In this document: piece after piece, positions 31,756-42,325 of the stretch
Numbering within the stretch: the stretch's first letter is position 1
Layout of the letters: each line of letters starts with the position of its first letter
Notes under the pieces: generated by a model
The model's database searches: none
What the model saw: the letters and a program-made list of their open reading frames with translations, nothing else
Told to the model about the DNA's origin: nothing
DNA from: Marinobacter nauticus
GTDB taxonomy: Bacteria > Pseudomonadota > Gammaproteobacteria > Enterobacterales > Shewanellaceae
NCBI RefSeq assembly: GCF_019801015.1
Contig: NZ_JAHVJZ010000008.1
Span: 143,340 to 207,339 of the forward strand
Length of the DNA: 64,000 bases
Reading direction: 5' to 3'
Translations under genes and position numbers: made by a program

Positions 31756-32772
31756 ATGGACAAGATGCGAGACATCAACTTATTTACGATTCGGGTCTTC
31801 GTAATGGTCTATGAGTCACTCAACTCTTTGTCCGTTGCCAATGCACTGAATGTGGCCCCATCGAAGATCAGCCGCTGCCTGGGTGCCCTGCGCCACGCGC
31901 TGGGCGATCCCCTGTTTATCCGACGGCAGTACGGCTTTGAGCCGACCCCCACCGCCGACAAGCTCTACCCCTACTTCCAGCAAATGCTCTGTCTGTTGGG
32001 CCAAATCAATGACAGCACCAATGGCACTAGCACCGCGCCACAAAGGCATTACGTCATCTATGCGCCGCCGACGCTGTCCTGTCGCCTGGGTACTGCGCTG
32101 AAAAAGAGCGCCAGTGAAGCCGGGAAAGAGCTGTCCCTCTCTGTCCGCCCGCTCTCTGCCAGTGGTCCCGAAGACCTGCTACAGGGTCGGGTGGACATGA
32201 TGCTGAGCTTCAAGGCCAGCGAGAAGGAGCGCCTGGACTCGCGATTTATCGCCGCCGGTGAGCTGCTCTATATCGTTGCCCGCGATGACCACCCCATCTG
32301 GCAGCGACCCGCCAATAATATGTTGGATGCCATCATCAACTACCCTTTCCTGGTCACTGAATGCCCGGCGTTCAATGACCGAATCGATCCGCTGGAGTTG
32401 TACGCCCTGGACCAGGGACGCCAACTGAAGCTGGCCGGCAAAGCCGGTGTGCTGTCAGAAGTCAGTGACTATTTGATCGACAGTGACGCCATTACCTTTA
32501 TCGGTGCGCGCACCGCCGCGGAGTATCTGGACCACTTCCCGGGCGTCAGCATCCGTCAGATGTCTGAGCCGGAGTTTCAGCTGCTGCATGATCGCTGCCC
32601 GCCACCCAATTACTACCTGGTGGCGCGCAAGGAGGAGGGCAGCGTCCCCCCCTGGCTGATCGAAGCGCTGTGTGATTTTGTTCACAATTCGGTCACCGCA
32701 CCGGAAGACACGCACCAAACCGGGGCAAGTGACACATTTCCGTCATACTTGCACCCTAGTATGGCCGGCTGA
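31756..32772 (+). CDS. LysR-family transcriptional regulator
   Basis: The 338-residue protein starts MDKMRDINLFTIRVFVMVYE, has the N-terminal winged helix (ANALNVAPSKISRCLGALR, then DPLFIRRQYGFEPTPTA) and a C-terminal substrate-binding-like domain. The helix-turn-helix places it near Shewanella and Vibrio LysR proteins of the LeuO/NhaR-like shape. The ATG at 31756 is preceded by a GGGGG stretch; an in-frame TTG at 31744 is less likely. It is divergent from the cytochrome operon and could control it. The inducer is unknown. Confidence 0.88.
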   Translation: MDKMRDINLFTIRVFVMVYESLNSLSVANALNVAPSKISRCLGALRHALGDPLFIRRQYGFEPTPTADKLYPYFQQMLCLLGQINDSTNGTSTAPQRHYVIYAPPTLSCRLGTALKKSASEAGKELSLSVRPLSASGPEDLLQGRVDMMLSFKASEKERLDSRFIAAGELLYIVARDDHPIWQRPANNMLDAIINYPFLVTECPAFNDRIDPLELYALDQGRQLKLAGKAGVLSEVSDYLIDSDAITFIGARTAAEYLDHFPGVSIRQMSEPEFQLLHDRCPPPNYYLVARKEEGSVPPWLIEALCDFVHNSVTAPEDTHQTGASDTFPSYLHPSMAG

Positions 32773-32798
32773 GAAATCCCTGAATCCGGAGCCACATC

Positions 32799-33116
32799 GT
32801 GTTTAATGCCGTTCTGCACCCTAAGCGGGTTCCCTCACCGGTGCGCGCCCTGGCGGCCTGGCTGAGAGTCCATCGCCGGGCCCGTGCCCGCCGACAGCGC
32901 GTGGCATTGCTGGCGACACGCATTCAGTGGCTTGAGACGACACTGCCGAGGGAGGAGGAGTACAGCAGTGATGCCCGTTACTGCAGCCGGGGCTATGAGC
33001 TGCTCGAGCGCGGCTCCAGCCTCTGGGTGCGCTGGTCTGAGCGGCCCAGCCCGCTGCTCGACGGTGCCCTGAGGCAGTGGCACAGCGACTTTGAGCGACT
33101 GCACCCTCAACTCTGA
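32799..33116 (+). CDS. Hypothetical protein, 105 aa
   Basis: The basic N-terminus (RALAAWLRVHRRARARRQRVALLATRI) is followed by an acidic segment and a C-terminal half with YCSRGYELLERGSSLWVRW. It starts with GTG after CCGGAG. It lies 26 bp after the lysR stop and could be cotranscribed. No family is recognised, and the start is uncertain. Confidence 0.5.
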   Translation: MFNAVLHPKRVPSPVRALAAWLRVHRRARARRQRVALLATRIQWLETTLPREEEYSSDARYCSRGYELLERGSSLWVRWSERPSPLLDGALRQWHSDFERLHPQL

Positions 33117-33140
33117 GTTTCCCGATTATCGGCACACCAT

Positions 33141-33172
33141 AAAAAAGCCCCGGCCATGGCCGGGGCTTTTTG
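33141..33172. terminator. Bidirectional terminator upstream of the gcvP 3' end
   Basis: AAGCCCCGGCC and GGCCGGGGCTT form a strong stem with A-run before and T-run after, between convergent genes. Confidence 0.9.
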
Positions 33173-33186
33173 CATCAGAGACGGTC

Positions 33187-36069
33187 TCAGTCCTGGTAGG
33201 CGTCCATCGGAACACAGGCGCAGAACAGGTTACGGTCACCGAACACATCATCGATGCGGTTCACGGTCGGCCAGAACTTGTTACCGCGGATCTCTTCCAC
33301 CGGGAACACCGCTTCTTCGCGGGAGTACGGACGCGCTTCAAACGCCGGATCCATAATGTCATCCAGAGTGTGTGGCGCGTTGCACAGCGGGTTGTTGTCC
33401 GCCGGCCACTCACCGCGACCCACCTTGGCAATCTCCTCGCGGATGCTCACCATCGCATGGATAAAGCGATCCAGCTCCGCTTTGGACTCGGACTCGGTCG
33501 GCTCCACCATCAGGGTACCGGCTACCGGGAAGCTCATGGTCGGGGCGTGGAAACCGTAGTCCATCAGTCGCTTGGCGACGTCCATCTCGGTAACACCGGT
33601 TTCCTCTTTCAGCGGGCGCAGGTCAACGATGCACTCGTGGGCAACGCGGTCGTTACGACCGGTGTAAAGGATCGGGTAGTGCTTACCCAGTTCCGCCGCC
33701 AGGTAGTTGCCGTTCAGCATGGCCACCTGGGTGGATTGGGTCAGGCCACGGCTGCCCAGCATCACGGTGTACATCCAGCTGATCGGCAAAATGGAGGCGC
33801 TGCCATATTGGGCGGCAGACACCGCGCCGTTATTCTGGGCTTCGCCACCGGTTTTCACCACGCTGTGGCCAGCAATAAAGGGCGCCAGGTGCGCTTTGAC
33901 ACCAATGGGGCCCATACCCGGACCACCGCCACCGTGGGGGATGGCGAAAGTTTTGTGCAGGTTGAGGTGAGACACGTCAGAGCCGATCAGGCCCGGCGTG
34001 GTCACGCCGACCTGGGCGTTCATGTTGGCACCATCCATGTAAACCTGGCCACCGTGCTCATGGATCAGGTCACAGATGTCTTTGATCTGCTCCTCGTACA
34101 CCCCGTGGGTGGACGGGTAGGTGATCATGATGCAGGAGAGGCGGTCGGAGAACTCTTCGGCCTTGGCCTTCAGATCCGCCATGTCCACGGTGCCGTCTTT
34201 GTTGCTCGCGACCACCACCACTTTCAGGCTGGTCAGCATGGCCGACGCCGGGTTGGTGCCGTGCGCAGAAGCGGGGATCAGGCAGACGTCGCGATGACCC
34301 TGACCAATGGACTCCTGATACTTCTTAATCGCAACCAGACCCGCGTACTCGCCCTGAGCACCGGAGTTGGGCTGCATGGACATGGCATCGTAGCCGGTGA
34401 TGTCCAGCAGGTACTCGGCCAGGGAATCCACCAGCTCACGGTAACCCAATGCCTGCTCTTGCGGGCAGAACGGGTGCAGATTGGCAAACTCCGGCCAGCT
34501 GACCGGCATCATCTCCGCCGTGGCGTTGAGCTTCATGGTGCAGGAGCCCAGCGAGATCATCGAGTGGTTGAGCGCCAGATCCTTGCCCTCAAGGCGACGG
34601 ATATAACGCAGCATCTCGGTTTCGCTGTGGTAGGCGTTAAACACCGCGTGAGTCAGGATCGCGTCGTTACGGACGACCGCCTCATCCAGCACACTGTCCA
34701 CCATGCCATCCACCGCCTCGACGGTCAGCTCATGGTCATCGCCCAGCAGAACGGTCCACAGCTGCGCCACATCCGCGGCGGTGGTGGTTTCATCCAGGCT
34801 GATGCCCAGAGTGCCCGGCAGGTCGGTGCGCAGATTTACCTTGGCCGCATCGGCACGGGACAGAACCGCGTCACGGTCGGTCACTTCCAGGGTCAGGGTA
34901 TCGAACCAGCTGGAGTTCACGACTTTCACGCCTCGCTGCATCAGACCAGCGGCCAGTACAGAGGTGAGGCGGTGAGTGCGCTCGGCGATCTTCTTCAGGC
35001 CTTCCGGGCCGTGGTACACGGCGTAGAAGGAGGCCATATTGGCCAGCAGCACCTGTGCCGTACAGATGTTGGAGTTGGCCTTTTCGCGGCGGATGTGCTG
35101 TTCACGGGTCTGCATCGCCATACGCAGGGCCGGCTTACCGCGGGTGTCCTTGGAGACACCGATAATGCGGCCCGGCATGGAGCGTTTGTGGGCATCACGG
35201 GTGGCGAAGAAGGCCGCGTGCGGACCACCGTAGCCCATCGGTACACCAAAGCGCTGAGCGGAACCAAACACCACGTCTGCGCCCCACTCGGCCGGGGCCA
35301 CCAGCTTAACCAGCGCCAGCAGGTCAGAGGCAACGCACACCAGCGCTTTTTTCTGATGCAGCGCATCGGCCAGTGCACGGTAATCTTTCACTTCACCCAG
35401 TTGGTTCGGGTACTGGAACAGCGCGCCAAACACGTCATGGTCTGCGGCGGTTTTGGCGGGGCCAACCACCACTTCCAGGCCGAGCATCTCGGCGCGGGTT
35501 TTCACCACATCCAGAGTCTGAGGGAAGACGTCATCCGCGACGAAGAACAGATCGGATTTTTTGTTTTTGGAGGTGCGCTTGGCCAGCGCCATCGCTTCGG
35601 CAGCCGCCGTCGCTTCATCCAGCAGGGAGGCAGAAGCCAGATCCAGACCGGTGAGGTCCATGGTCATCTGCTGGAAGTTCAGGATCGCTTCCAGTCGGCC
35701 CTGGGCAATCTCTGGCTGATAGGGGGTGTAAGCGGTATACCAGCCCGGGTTCTCCAGCACGTTACGCTGAATCACATGGGGAACCAGGGTGCCGTAGTAA
35801 CCCATGCCGATGTAGTTCTTGCGAACGTCATTTTTACCGGCGATCGCTTTGAGGCGTGCCAGAGCATCCACTTCGGAGGTGGGCAGGCCCACGGCCAGTT
35901 CACGGCCCAGACGGATCCCTTCCGGGACGATCTGAGCGGTCAGGTCTTCCAGACTGTCGGCACCGATAGCGCTGAGCATCGCTTTCTGTTCGGTGGCATC
36001 GGGACCGATATGACGGCGCAGAAACTCATCGTGAGTGTCCAGCTGCGCCAGGGTCAACTTCTCGTTCAT
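33187..36069 (-). CDS. gcvP: Glycine dehydrogenase (decarboxylating), P protein
   Basis: GcvP decarboxylates glycine with pyridoxal phosphate and passes the aminomethyl group to lipoylated GcvH. The 960-residue single-chain protein fits the bacterial and eukaryotic fused form. The N-terminal half begins [17 protein letters not shown]; the C-terminal half holds the PLP lysine in [16 protein letters not shown] and the [13 protein letters not shown] segment. The start at 36069 is supported by AGGAAG upstream and by the conserved beginning. It is the last gene of gcvT-gcvH-gcvP. Confidence 0.97.
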   Translation of the reverse strand: MNEKLTLAQLDTHDEFLRRHIGPDATEQKAMLSAIGADSLEDLTAQIVPEGIRLGRELAVGLPTSEVDALARLKAIAGKNDVRKNYIGMGYYGTLVPHVIQRNVLENPGWYTAYTPYQPEIAQGRLEAILNFQQMTMDLTGLDLASASLLDEATAAAEAMALAKRTSKNKKSDLFFVADDVFPQTLDVVKTRAEMLGLEVVVGPAKTAADHDVFGALFQYPNQLGEVKDYRALADALHQKKALVCVASDLLALVKLVAPAEWGADVVFGSAQRFGVPMGYGGPHAAFFATRDAHKRSMPGRIIGVSKDTRGKPALRMAMQTREQHIRREKANSNICTAQVLLANMASFYAVYHGPEGLKKIAERTHRLTSVLAAGLMQRGVKVVNSSWFDTLTLEVTDRDAVLSRADAAKVNLRTDLPGTLGISLDETTTAADVAQLWTVLLGDDHELTVEAVDGMVDSVLDEAVVRNDAILTHAVFNAYHSETEMLRYIRRLEGKDLALNHSMISLGSCTMKLNATAEMMPVSWPEFANLHPFCPQEQALGYRELVDSLAEYLLDITGYDAMSMQPNSGAQGEYAGLVAIKKYQESIGQGHRDVCLIPASAHGTNPASAMLTSLKVVVVASNKDGTVDMADLKAKAEEFSDRLSCIMITYPSTHGVYEEQIKDICDLIHEHGGQVYMDGANMNAQVGVTTPGLIGSDVSHLNLHKTFAIPHGGGGPGMGPIGVKAHLAPFIAGHSVVKTGGEAQNNGAVSAAQYGSASILPISWMYTVMLGSRGLTQSTQVAMLNGNYLAAELGKHYPILYTGRNDRVAHECIVDLRPLKEETGVTEMDVAKRLMDYGFHAPTMSFPVAGTLMVEPTESESKAELDRFIHAMVSIREEIAKVGRGEWPADNNPLCNAPHTLDDIMDPAFEARPYSREEAVFPVEEIRGNKFWPTVNRIDDVFGDRNLFCACVPMDAYQD

Positions 36070-36099
36070 GCTTGACGACTTCCTTTGGGTACAGAATGC

Positions 36100-36131
36100 C
36101 AAACAAACGAAGCCCCGCTTGGGGCTTCGTT
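36100..36131 (-). terminator. Intercistronic hairpin between gcvH and gcvP
   Basis: AACGAAGCCCC and GGGGCTTCGTT pair over GCTT. On the minus strand it is followed by a short TTGTTT tract. It may reduce transcription into gcvP or protect the gcvTH message. Confidence 0.6.
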
Positions 36132-36144
36132 GTTGTTTTTCTTA

Positions 36145-36534
36145 TTATTCTTCTTCGATGACGGCTTTGTAGCCTTCCGCATCGAGCAGCTCAGCGAGTT
36201 CGGCTTCATCGCTGGCCTTAACGCGGAACAGCCAACCGTCACCGTAAGGATCGCTGTTCACCTGCTCCGGGTTGTCTTCCAGCTCTTCGTTAACGGCGAC
36301 CACTTCACCGGTCAGCGGGCTGTAGACGTCGGAGGCGGCTTTCACGGATTCCGCTACGGCACAATCTTCACCGGCGTTCACTTCGTCACCGACTTCCGGC
36401 AACTCAACGAACACCATATCACCCAGCAGTTCCTGGGCGTGCTCGGAGATCCCAATGGTGTAGGTGCCGTCGCCTTCGGCGCGGATCCACTCATGGGAGT
36501 TGGTGAACTTCAGTTCAGAAGGAATGTTGCTCAT
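36145..36534 (-). CDS. gcvH: Glycine cleavage system H protein
   Basis: GcvH carries the aminomethyl intermediate on a lipoyl arm between GcvP, GcvT and the L protein. The 129-residue protein has the lipoyl-lysine Lys65 in [13 protein letters not shown] and the usual start ([24 protein letters not shown]). It lies 24 bp downstream of gcvT. Confidence 0.97.
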   Translation of the reverse strand: MSNIPSELKFTNSHEWIRAEGDGTYTIGISEHAQELLGDMVFVELPEVGDEVNAGEDCAVAESVKAASDVYSPLTGEVVAVNEELEDNPEQVNSDPYGDGWLFRVKASDEAELAELLDAEGYKAVIEEE

Positions 36535-36558
36535 TGTTTCGCTTCCCTATCAGCAAGA

Positions 36559-37653
36559 TCAAAAGGCTTTTTGGCCATTACGGACGAAGCAGGGTTTCAC
36601 CACCTGCACCGCCACGCGCTTTTTCCGCATCTCCACTTCGGCCTGTTCGCCGATGCCGGCAGGCACCCGCGCCATCGCGATGGCGTGGCCAAGAGTCGGA
36701 GAGAAGGTGCCGGAGGTGATCACCCCCTCGCGCTCGACGCCCTCGGCGTCGGTAAAGAACACGTTAAGGCCGCTGCGCAGTACGCCTTTGTCGGTCATCA
36801 CCAGACCCACCAGCTTGTCAGTGCCTTCGGCTTTCGCCGCCACCAGTGCCTCACGACCGATAAAGTCGCGGTCTGCCGGTTCCCAGGCGATGGTCCAGCC
36901 CATGTTGGCCGCCAGCGGGTTCACCCCTTCGTCCATATCCTGGCCGTAGAGGTTCATGCCCGCTTCCAGACGCAGGGTATCACGGGCGCCCAGTCCGGCG
37001 GGTTTTACGCCAGCGTCCAGCAAGCCCTGCCACAGATCGGCGGCCTGGTCCTGCGGTACCACGATCTCGTAGCCCGCTTCACCGGTGTAGCCGGTGGTGG
37101 CAATAAAGAGGTCGCCGCTTTGCACACCAAAGAACGGCTTCATGCCCTCAACTGCGGCATTCTGCTCAGCATTGAATACGGTGGCGGCTTTGGCTTTGGC
37201 CTGGGGGCCCTGAACGGCGATCATCGCCAGTTCCGGGCGTTCGGTGATGGTGACGTCGAAGTGCTTGGCCTGCTGGCCAATCCACTCAAGGTCTTTCTCG
37301 CGGGTGGCGGAGTTCACCACCAGGCGATATTGGGTATCGGAGAGGTAGTAGGTGATCAGGTCGTCGATCACCCCACCCTGTTCATTCAGCATACCGCCGT
37401 ACAGGGCTTTACCGGGGACAGTGAGCTTGGCCACATCGTTGGCCAGCAGTTTACGCAAAAAGGCGCGGGCGTCCGCCCCTTCCACGTCCACCACGGTCAT
37501 GTGGGAAACGTCGAACATGCCGGCGTCCTGACGCACGTAATGGTGCTCTTCCACCTGTGAGCCATAGTGCAGCGGCATATCCCAGCCATGGAAATCCACC
37601 ATTTTGGCGCCGGATTCCAGATGCTTATCGTAGAGTACAGTCTTGCTTGCCAT
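36559..37653 (-). CDS. gcvT: Glycine cleavage system T protein (aminomethyltransferase)
   Basis: GcvT transfers the methylene group from GcvH to tetrahydrofolate and releases ammonia. The 364-residue protein starts [30 protein letters not shown] and includes [16 protein letters not shown] and [13 protein letters not shown]. It is the first gene of the gcvTHP cluster. The 128-bp upstream region holds TATAAT on the minus strand but no glycine riboswitch. Confidence 0.97.
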   Translation of the reverse strand: MASKTVLYDKHLESGAKMVDFHGWDMPLHYGSQVEEHHYVRQDAGMFDVSHMTVVDVEGADARAFLRKLLANDVAKLTVPGKALYGGMLNEQGGVIDDLITYYLSDTQYRLVVNSATREKDLEWIGQQAKHFDVTITERPELAMIAVQGPQAKAKAATVFNAEQNAAVEGMKPFFGVQSGDLFIATTGYTGEAGYEIVVPQDQAADLWQGLLDAGVKPAGLGARDTLRLEAGMNLYGQDMDEGVNPLAANMGWTIAWEPADRDFIGREALVAAKAEGTDKLVGLVMTDKGVLRSGLNVFFTDAEGVEREGVITSGTFSPTLGHAIAMARVPAGIGEQAEVEMRKKRVAVQVVKPCFVRNGQKAF

Positions 37654-37781
37654 GTCGGTTCCTTGGAGAGGCTACAGCGGCGACCTTCACGCCGGGCTCT
37701 TACCCTGAGCGCTGGATCACATTATTCTTTTTCGGCGCATTATACCGATCACACTCGCTTTGTATACAATTCATCCGCTCG
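37654..37781 (-). promoter_or_regulatory. gcvT promoter region
   Basis: On the minus strand a TATAAT follows TTGTATACAAAG by about 19 bp. TTGTATACAA is palindromic and might be a regulator site. The consensus features of a glycine riboswitch are absent. Confidence 0.4.
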
Positions 37782-38984
37782 TTAGCGGTTCCAGGACACA
37801 AGGCTCTGAGAACCCAGCCCGAGGGCGTGACTTAGCAGCCGTTTCTTCAGCGGCATAGCATGATCCACCAGACTCAGCCCCAGATCCCTGACCCCCTTTT
37901 TCACCGGGTTGCTGCCGTCAAACAGCCAGCGGAATCCGTCCATCGCGGCCAGCATCTCCTGCGCTGCCGCTTTGCGGGCGCGGCCATAGCGATTCAGCAG
38001 GCGCAACTCTCCCGGATCCCGCTCTTTTGACTGGGCCAGCAAACGCACCAGTGCTTCGCTGTCACCAAAACCGAGATTGACACCCTGACCCGCCAGCGGG
38101 TGGATGGTGTGGGCCGCATCGCCCATCAGGGCCAGACGGGGACGCACGAAGTCGCGGGCGTAACGCATGGTCAGCGGGAACGTGGCCCGCTCAGAGGCCA
38201 GGGTCAGGCTGCCGAGGCGGGCCTCGGTGGCCGCCGTCAGGCGCTGACCAAACGCATTGGCGTCCAGCGCTTTCAGAGCGTCCGCTTCATCCGGAGGACA
38301 GGACCAGACAATGGAGCACAGGTGGGGATCCGCCAGCGGCAGCAAGGCCAACGGCCCGCTGGGCAGAAATACCTGGCGGGCAACCTGCTCATGAGGGCGT
38401 TGAGTGCGGATGGTGGCCACCAGGGCATGGTGACCGTAGTCCCGGAAAGTCAGCGGCACCTGGGCCTGCTGACGCAGCCAGGAGTTGGCCCCATCGGCCC
38501 CCACCAGCAGCCGGGCGCTCAGCAGGGTGTCATCCTCCAGCGTCAGCCAGGCTTCCCGCTCTCCCAGCGCCACGGCTTTGGGCTTGGTGTGGTGAATGGT
38601 CAGGCCGCTCTGACGCTCCGCCACCTGCCACAGCGCAAAGGCGATGGCACGATTCTCAATGATGTGGCCCAGGTTGGGCTCATCCAGATCCGCCGCATCA
38701 AAACCGATTTTTCCCAGGCTGTCTTTGTCCCACACCGCCATGGCGGTATAGGGCCCGAGTCGACTGGCGTCCAGGTTGGGCCAGGCACCCAGCTCCCGCA
38801 GCCAGCGCTCGCTGGCCCGGTTGATGGCAGAGACCCTCAGGTCCGGTTCGCCGCTGGGCGCGTCCGGGCGTTGCGGGTCAATCACCGCCACCTGATAGCC
38901 CGCCTTGGCCAGGCCAATGCCGGTGGCCATTCCCACCATGCCACCGCCGACAATGGCGATATCTACGGAACCGGTTTTCAGCAT
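37782..38984 (-). CDS. ubiI: FAD-dependent ubiquinone-biosynthesis hydroxylase (UbiI/VisC)
   Basis: UbiI hydroxylates C5 of the ubiquinone precursor ring. The 400-residue protein has the FAD dinucleotide motif (DIAIVGGGMVGMATGIGLA), the DG motif (LLVGADGANSWLR) and the GD motif (LALMGDAAHTIHPLAGQGVNLG). Length equals E. coli UbiI. The ATG at 38984 was preferred over GTG at 38993 because AGGAG then has good spacing. It follows ubiH and precedes gcvT, the same order as in E. coli. Confidence 0.93.
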   Translation of the reverse strand: MLKTGSVDIAIVGGGMVGMATGIGLAKAGYQVAVIDPQRPDAPSGEPDLRVSAINRASERWLRELGAWPNLDASRLGPYTAMAVWDKDSLGKIGFDAADLDEPNLGHIIENRAIAFALWQVAERQSGLTIHHTKPKAVALGEREAWLTLEDDTLLSARLLVGADGANSWLRQQAQVPLTFRDYGHHALVATIRTQRPHEQVARQVFLPSGPLALLPLADPHLCSIVWSCPPDEADALKALDANAFGQRLTAATEARLGSLTLASERATFPLTMRYARDFVRPRLALMGDAAHTIHPLAGQGVNLGFGDSEALVRLLAQSKERDPGELRLLNRYGRARKAAAQEMLAAMDGFRWLFDGSNPVKKGVRDLGLSLVDHAMPLKKRLLSHALGLGSQSLVSWNR

Positions 38985-39030
38985 ACAGGCCACTCCTGGC
39001 CACCAAGGCGTTTCATGGATACCTCACGGG

Positions 39031-40236
39031 TCATCGGGGACGTCCCCCGGACCAGCCCATGGCACTTTTGGCCAGGCCAGCTTTGAAATCAGGAAACAGG
39101 GCCAGCGTCAGCAGACCCAGATTCCGGCCCAGCGCCATCGCACGGACCGGATTGGAGAACAGTTTTACCAGCGCATCCGTGGCGGCGGTAACCCGGCTGC
39201 GGTCCGGCGCACGCGCCTCTGCATATTCGGCCAACAACGCAAAGCTTCCCGGGTCCGAATCGCTTTGCAAAGCGGCATTGAGCCGATCCGCCAACGCTTC
39301 CACATCGCGCAAGCCCAGATTGAAGCCCTGTCCGGCGATGGGGTGGACGGTCTGCGCTGCATTGCCCACCAGCACGCAACGGTGGTGAGTGGTGCGCTCA
39401 GCGCGGCACAGAGCCAGCGGGTATTCGACACGCTGGCCCACTTTTGTGAGTGCGCCAAGGCGGTAGCCGAATGCGGCCTGAAGCTCAGTAAGAAAGGCAT
39501 TGTCAGACAGCGCCATGCGACGCGCCGCTTCACCAGGAGACTGCACCCAGACCAGCGAGTAGCGCCGATCGTTCATCGGCAGCAGCGCCAGGGGCCCCTC
39601 GGAGGTAAAGCGTTCAAACGCGATGCCGGGGTGGTCATCACAGCTGATGTTGGCGATCAGGGCGTGCTGATGATACGGCTGGCGCTCCAGGCCCAGATTC
39701 AATTGCTGACGCACGGCGGAGCCGGTGCCATCCGCCCCCACCACCAGCCGGGCATCAATCCGGGTGCCGGAGTTGAGGGTCAGGGTAATCCGATCCTGCT
39801 GTTGACTGAAGCTCGCCAGCCCATCCGGGCAATACAGCGTAATATTGTCGTGGCGGCTCAGTGCCTGCCACAGGACCGGCCCGACGCGTTCCAGTTCGAC
39901 CACCTGACCCAGCGCATCCACCCCATACTCGTCAGCGGTCATGGTCAGGCCACCAAAGTGGCCACGGTCAGACACCTGGATCTGGTCGATCGGCTGGGCA
40001 TGGGAGCGCAGCGCTGGCCACAGACCCAGTCGCTCAAGGCGACGGACCGACCCTTCAGCCAGGGCAATAGCGCGGCTGTCGTACCCCGGGTGGTGAGGTT
40101 CGGCACTCGGGTGGGCTTCAATCAGGGCGACGGACCAGCGCCCCCCGTCCGGGCGACGCTGTGAAGCCAGCGCCAGTGCCAGGGTTGCCCCAGCCATGGC
40201 GCCGCCCACAATGGCAATATCATACTGCTCTGCCAT
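39031..40236 (-). CDS. ubiH: FAD-dependent ubiquinone-biosynthesis hydroxylase UbiH
   Basis: UbiH hydroxylates the C1 position in ubiquinone synthesis. The 401-residue protein shows DIAIVGGAMAGATLALALA, VVGADGTGSAVRQQ and VLVGNAAQTVHPIAGQGFNLGLRD. It is paralogous to the downstream UbiI. Only 5 bp separate it from pepP. Assignment as UbiH relies on the order pepP-ubiH-ubiI shared with E. coli. Confidence 0.92.
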   Translation of the reverse strand: MAEQYDIAIVGGAMAGATLALALASQRRPDGGRWSVALIEAHPSAEPHHPGYDSRAIALAEGSVRRLERLGLWPALRSHAQPIDQIQVSDRGHFGGLTMTADEYGVDALGQVVELERVGPVLWQALSRHDNITLYCPDGLASFSQQQDRITLTLNSGTRIDARLVVGADGTGSAVRQQLNLGLERQPYHQHALIANISCDDHPGIAFERFTSEGPLALLPMNDRRYSLVWVQSPGEAARRMALSDNAFLTELQAAFGYRLGALTKVGQRVEYPLALCRAERTTHHRCVLVGNAAQTVHPIAGQGFNLGLRDVEALADRLNAALQSDSDPGSFALLAEYAEARAPDRSRVTAATDALVKLFSNPVRAMALGRNLGLLTLALFPDFKAGLAKSAMGWSGGRPR

Positions 40237-40241
40237 AGGTG

Positions 40242-41543
40242 TTATCCGGCCATCAGGGCCTCGATCTCCTCGATCTCTTTGGGCACATCCACGGTCAGAT
40301 TGCGGTGACCCTCAGCGGTAATCAGGATGTCGTCTTCCACCCGGATACCGATACCACGCCAGCGTGGGTCCACGTCGGCGTCAGGGCCGATGTAGAGGCC
40401 CGGCTCAACGGTGATCACCATGCCCGGCTCAAGCTGACGGCCGCGATCCGGGGTGCGGTAATCGCCCACATCGTGCACATCAATGCCCAGCCAGTGGCCC
40501 AGGCCATGCATGTAGTAAGGCTTATACGCTTCCTGTTCAATCAGGTCATCCACTTCACCCTCAAGAATGCCCAGTTCCACCAGGCCTCCCACCAGGATCG
40601 TCAGCGCCACGGCGTTCGCGTCTTTAATGGACACGCCGGGCTTCAGCATGGCGATGGCCGCTTTTTCCGCGTCCAGCACGATCTGGTACAGGGCTTTCTG
40701 GTCCAGCGTGAATCGGCCGTTAACCGGGAAGGTACGGGTGATGTCAGCGGCGTACCCCTCAAACTCGCAACCGGCGTCGATCAGTACCAGATCGCCATCG
40801 TTCAGGGGCGCGTTGTTTTCGGTGTAATGCAGAATGCAGGCGTTCTCGCCGGCACCGACAATGCTGTTGTAGGCCATATCCCGGGCACCAGCCATGGCGC
40901 ACTCGTGGCGGATCTCCGCCTCCAGCTGATACTCGTAGAGACCCGGCTGGCTGGCCTGCATGGCCCGAACGTGGGCGCGGGCACTGATGCGCGCGGCTTC
41001 CGCCATCAGGGCCACTTCTTCTTCGGACTTGAACAGACGCAGCTCGTGCAGAAGCGGACGCAGATCCTGCATCCGGGCCGGTGCCACCAGCCCCTGACGG
41101 AAGCCGCCGCGGAGCTTGGTCAGCAGGTCCGCCACCAGGGTGTCGCTGCGCTCGCTGTGGCCCGGCAGATAAGCCAGGTTGTCGGCACCGCTGATCAGGC
41201 CCGCCAGTTCACTTTCCAGCTCACCCAGCTCAAACGCCTGGTCTACGTCGAGGACGTCGGCGGCGCGGTCCTTACCCAGACGGCGGCCATGCCAAATCTC
41301 CGCCAGCTTATCGCTGGGGCGAACAAAGATGGTGGATTCCGGGGATTGGCCCGGACGCAGTACCAGCACCGCATCCGGCTCGTTAAACCCGGTCAGGTAG
41401 AAGAAGTCGCTGTCCTGACGGAAGTGGTATTCGGTGTCATTGGAGCGGGTCGCCTCTTCAGCGGCGCACAGCACCACCACACTGCCTTCCGGCAGCTCCG
41501 CCATCAGGGCGCGACGGTGAGCAGCAAAATCGATTCGTTCCAT
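40242..41543 (-). CDS. pepP: Xaa-Pro aminopeptidase P
   Basis: PepP removes N-terminal residues followed by proline and uses two Mn ions. The 433-residue protein has the pita-bread fold ligands: Asp in LIDAGCEFEGYAADITRTF, His in HGLGHWLGIDVHDVG, Glu in VITVEPGLYI and Glu in GIRVEDDILIT. Length is near E. coli PepP (441). It lies 31 bp after ygfB and just before ubiH. Confidence 0.96.
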   Translation of the reverse strand: MERIDFAAHRRALMAELPEGSVVVLCAAEEATRSNDTEYHFRQDSDFFYLTGFNEPDAVLVLRPGQSPESTIFVRPSDKLAEIWHGRRLGKDRAADVLDVDQAFELGELESELAGLISGADNLAYLPGHSERSDTLVADLLTKLRGGFRQGLVAPARMQDLRPLLHELRLFKSEEEVALMAEAARISARAHVRAMQASQPGLYEYQLEAEIRHECAMAGARDMAYNSIVGAGENACILHYTENNAPLNDGDLVLIDAGCEFEGYAADITRTFPVNGRFTLDQKALYQIVLDAEKAAIAMLKPGVSIKDANAVALTILVGGLVELGILEGEVDDLIEQEAYKPYYMHGLGHWLGIDVHDVGDYRTPDRGRQLEPGMVITVEPGLYIGPDADVDPRWRGIGIRVEDDILITAEGHRNLTVDVPKEIEEIEALMAG

Positions 41544-41574
41544 CTTTGGGGGGTCCCTTTTTTATTGTTGATCA

Positions 41575-42141
41575 TCAATGCAGCGTCTTGGGCGCCGCTT
41601 CTTCATCCAGGCCGCGGAACTCACGCAGGCATTCCCAGGCAGCAATGCGCGCGTGTTCGATCAGGGCCGCAAAGCCTTCTTCGTTCTCTTCGTTCTCTTC
41701 AACTTCCAGCTCCACCTGAGTGAAGTCGGTCAGATCCTGGATCAGCTCCTGCACATCCGCCGGCGCTTTATCCAGTGCCGGCTGCATGATGGCCAGGCCA
41801 GTCAGGAAGCTCTGTACCCAGTTAATGAACGCCTCGAGGCGATCCTGCAGCGGGTCATCGTCGTCGGACAACATCGGGGTGAAGCTCATGGCCGGATCCA
41901 CCAGCGAGTTGATCACATCCAGGTAGAGTTCCTTAATGATGGCCATCAACGCTTCCGGCACCGCCTCGCCGTCGTTGACCAGCTCAAGGAAAGGCTTTTG
42001 CCAGCTCTTACCGTCCATCGGCACACCGCCACACACCAGGCCCGTCAACACCCCGTGCACCTCGGCGGGGAGGACCGCGATCTTGGCATCATCGAGGGCA
42101 GTTTGCAGTTTGCTCAGCAGGAGGGGGGAGTTGCATTTCAT
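41575..42141 (-). CDS. ygfB: YgfB (UPF0149) family protein
   Basis: The 188-residue protein contains LPAEVHGVLTGLVCGG and an acidic C-terminal half (EVEENEENEEGFAALIEHARIAA) and ends TLH as in E. coli YgfB. The family is of unknown biochemical role, although YgfB has been linked to gene regulation in Pseudomonas. The ATG at 42141 gives the family length; an upstream ATG at 42174 is possible. It starts the run ygfB-pepP-ubiH-ubiI and is divergent from zapA. Confidence 0.9.
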   Translation of the reverse strand: MKCNSPLLLSKLQTALDDAKIAVLPAEVHGVLTGLVCGGVPMDGKSWQKPFLELVNDGEAVPEALMAIIKELYLDVINSLVDPAMSFTPMLSDDDDPLQDRLEAFINWVQSFLTGLAIMQPALDKAPADVQELIQDLTDFTQVELEVEENEENEEGFAALIEHARIAAWECLREFRGLDEEAAPKTLH

Positions 42142-42325
42142 GGGTTGAAGATCCGCGGTTACAAGTGGGCCCATGCTATCATGGCCTCAGTGACGGCACC
42201 ATCGGCAGCACACCGGGCAACAACGCCCTATCCGGCCAACAAAAAACCGGAGTGGCTGGCCCCCGCTGGCGGCCAAGGCAGCCCTGTATTATAGTCGCCT
42301 CCCCAAGGCCCACTGGAGCGGGAAA

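Noticed and set aside
33091..36075. Long plus-strand frame (994 codons) across gcvP
   Set aside because: It mirrors the P-protein gene, has no start-site support and no recognisable domain.
37654..37781. Glycine riboswitch upstream of gcvT
   Set aside because: The conserved aptamer cores are absent in the 128-bp gap.
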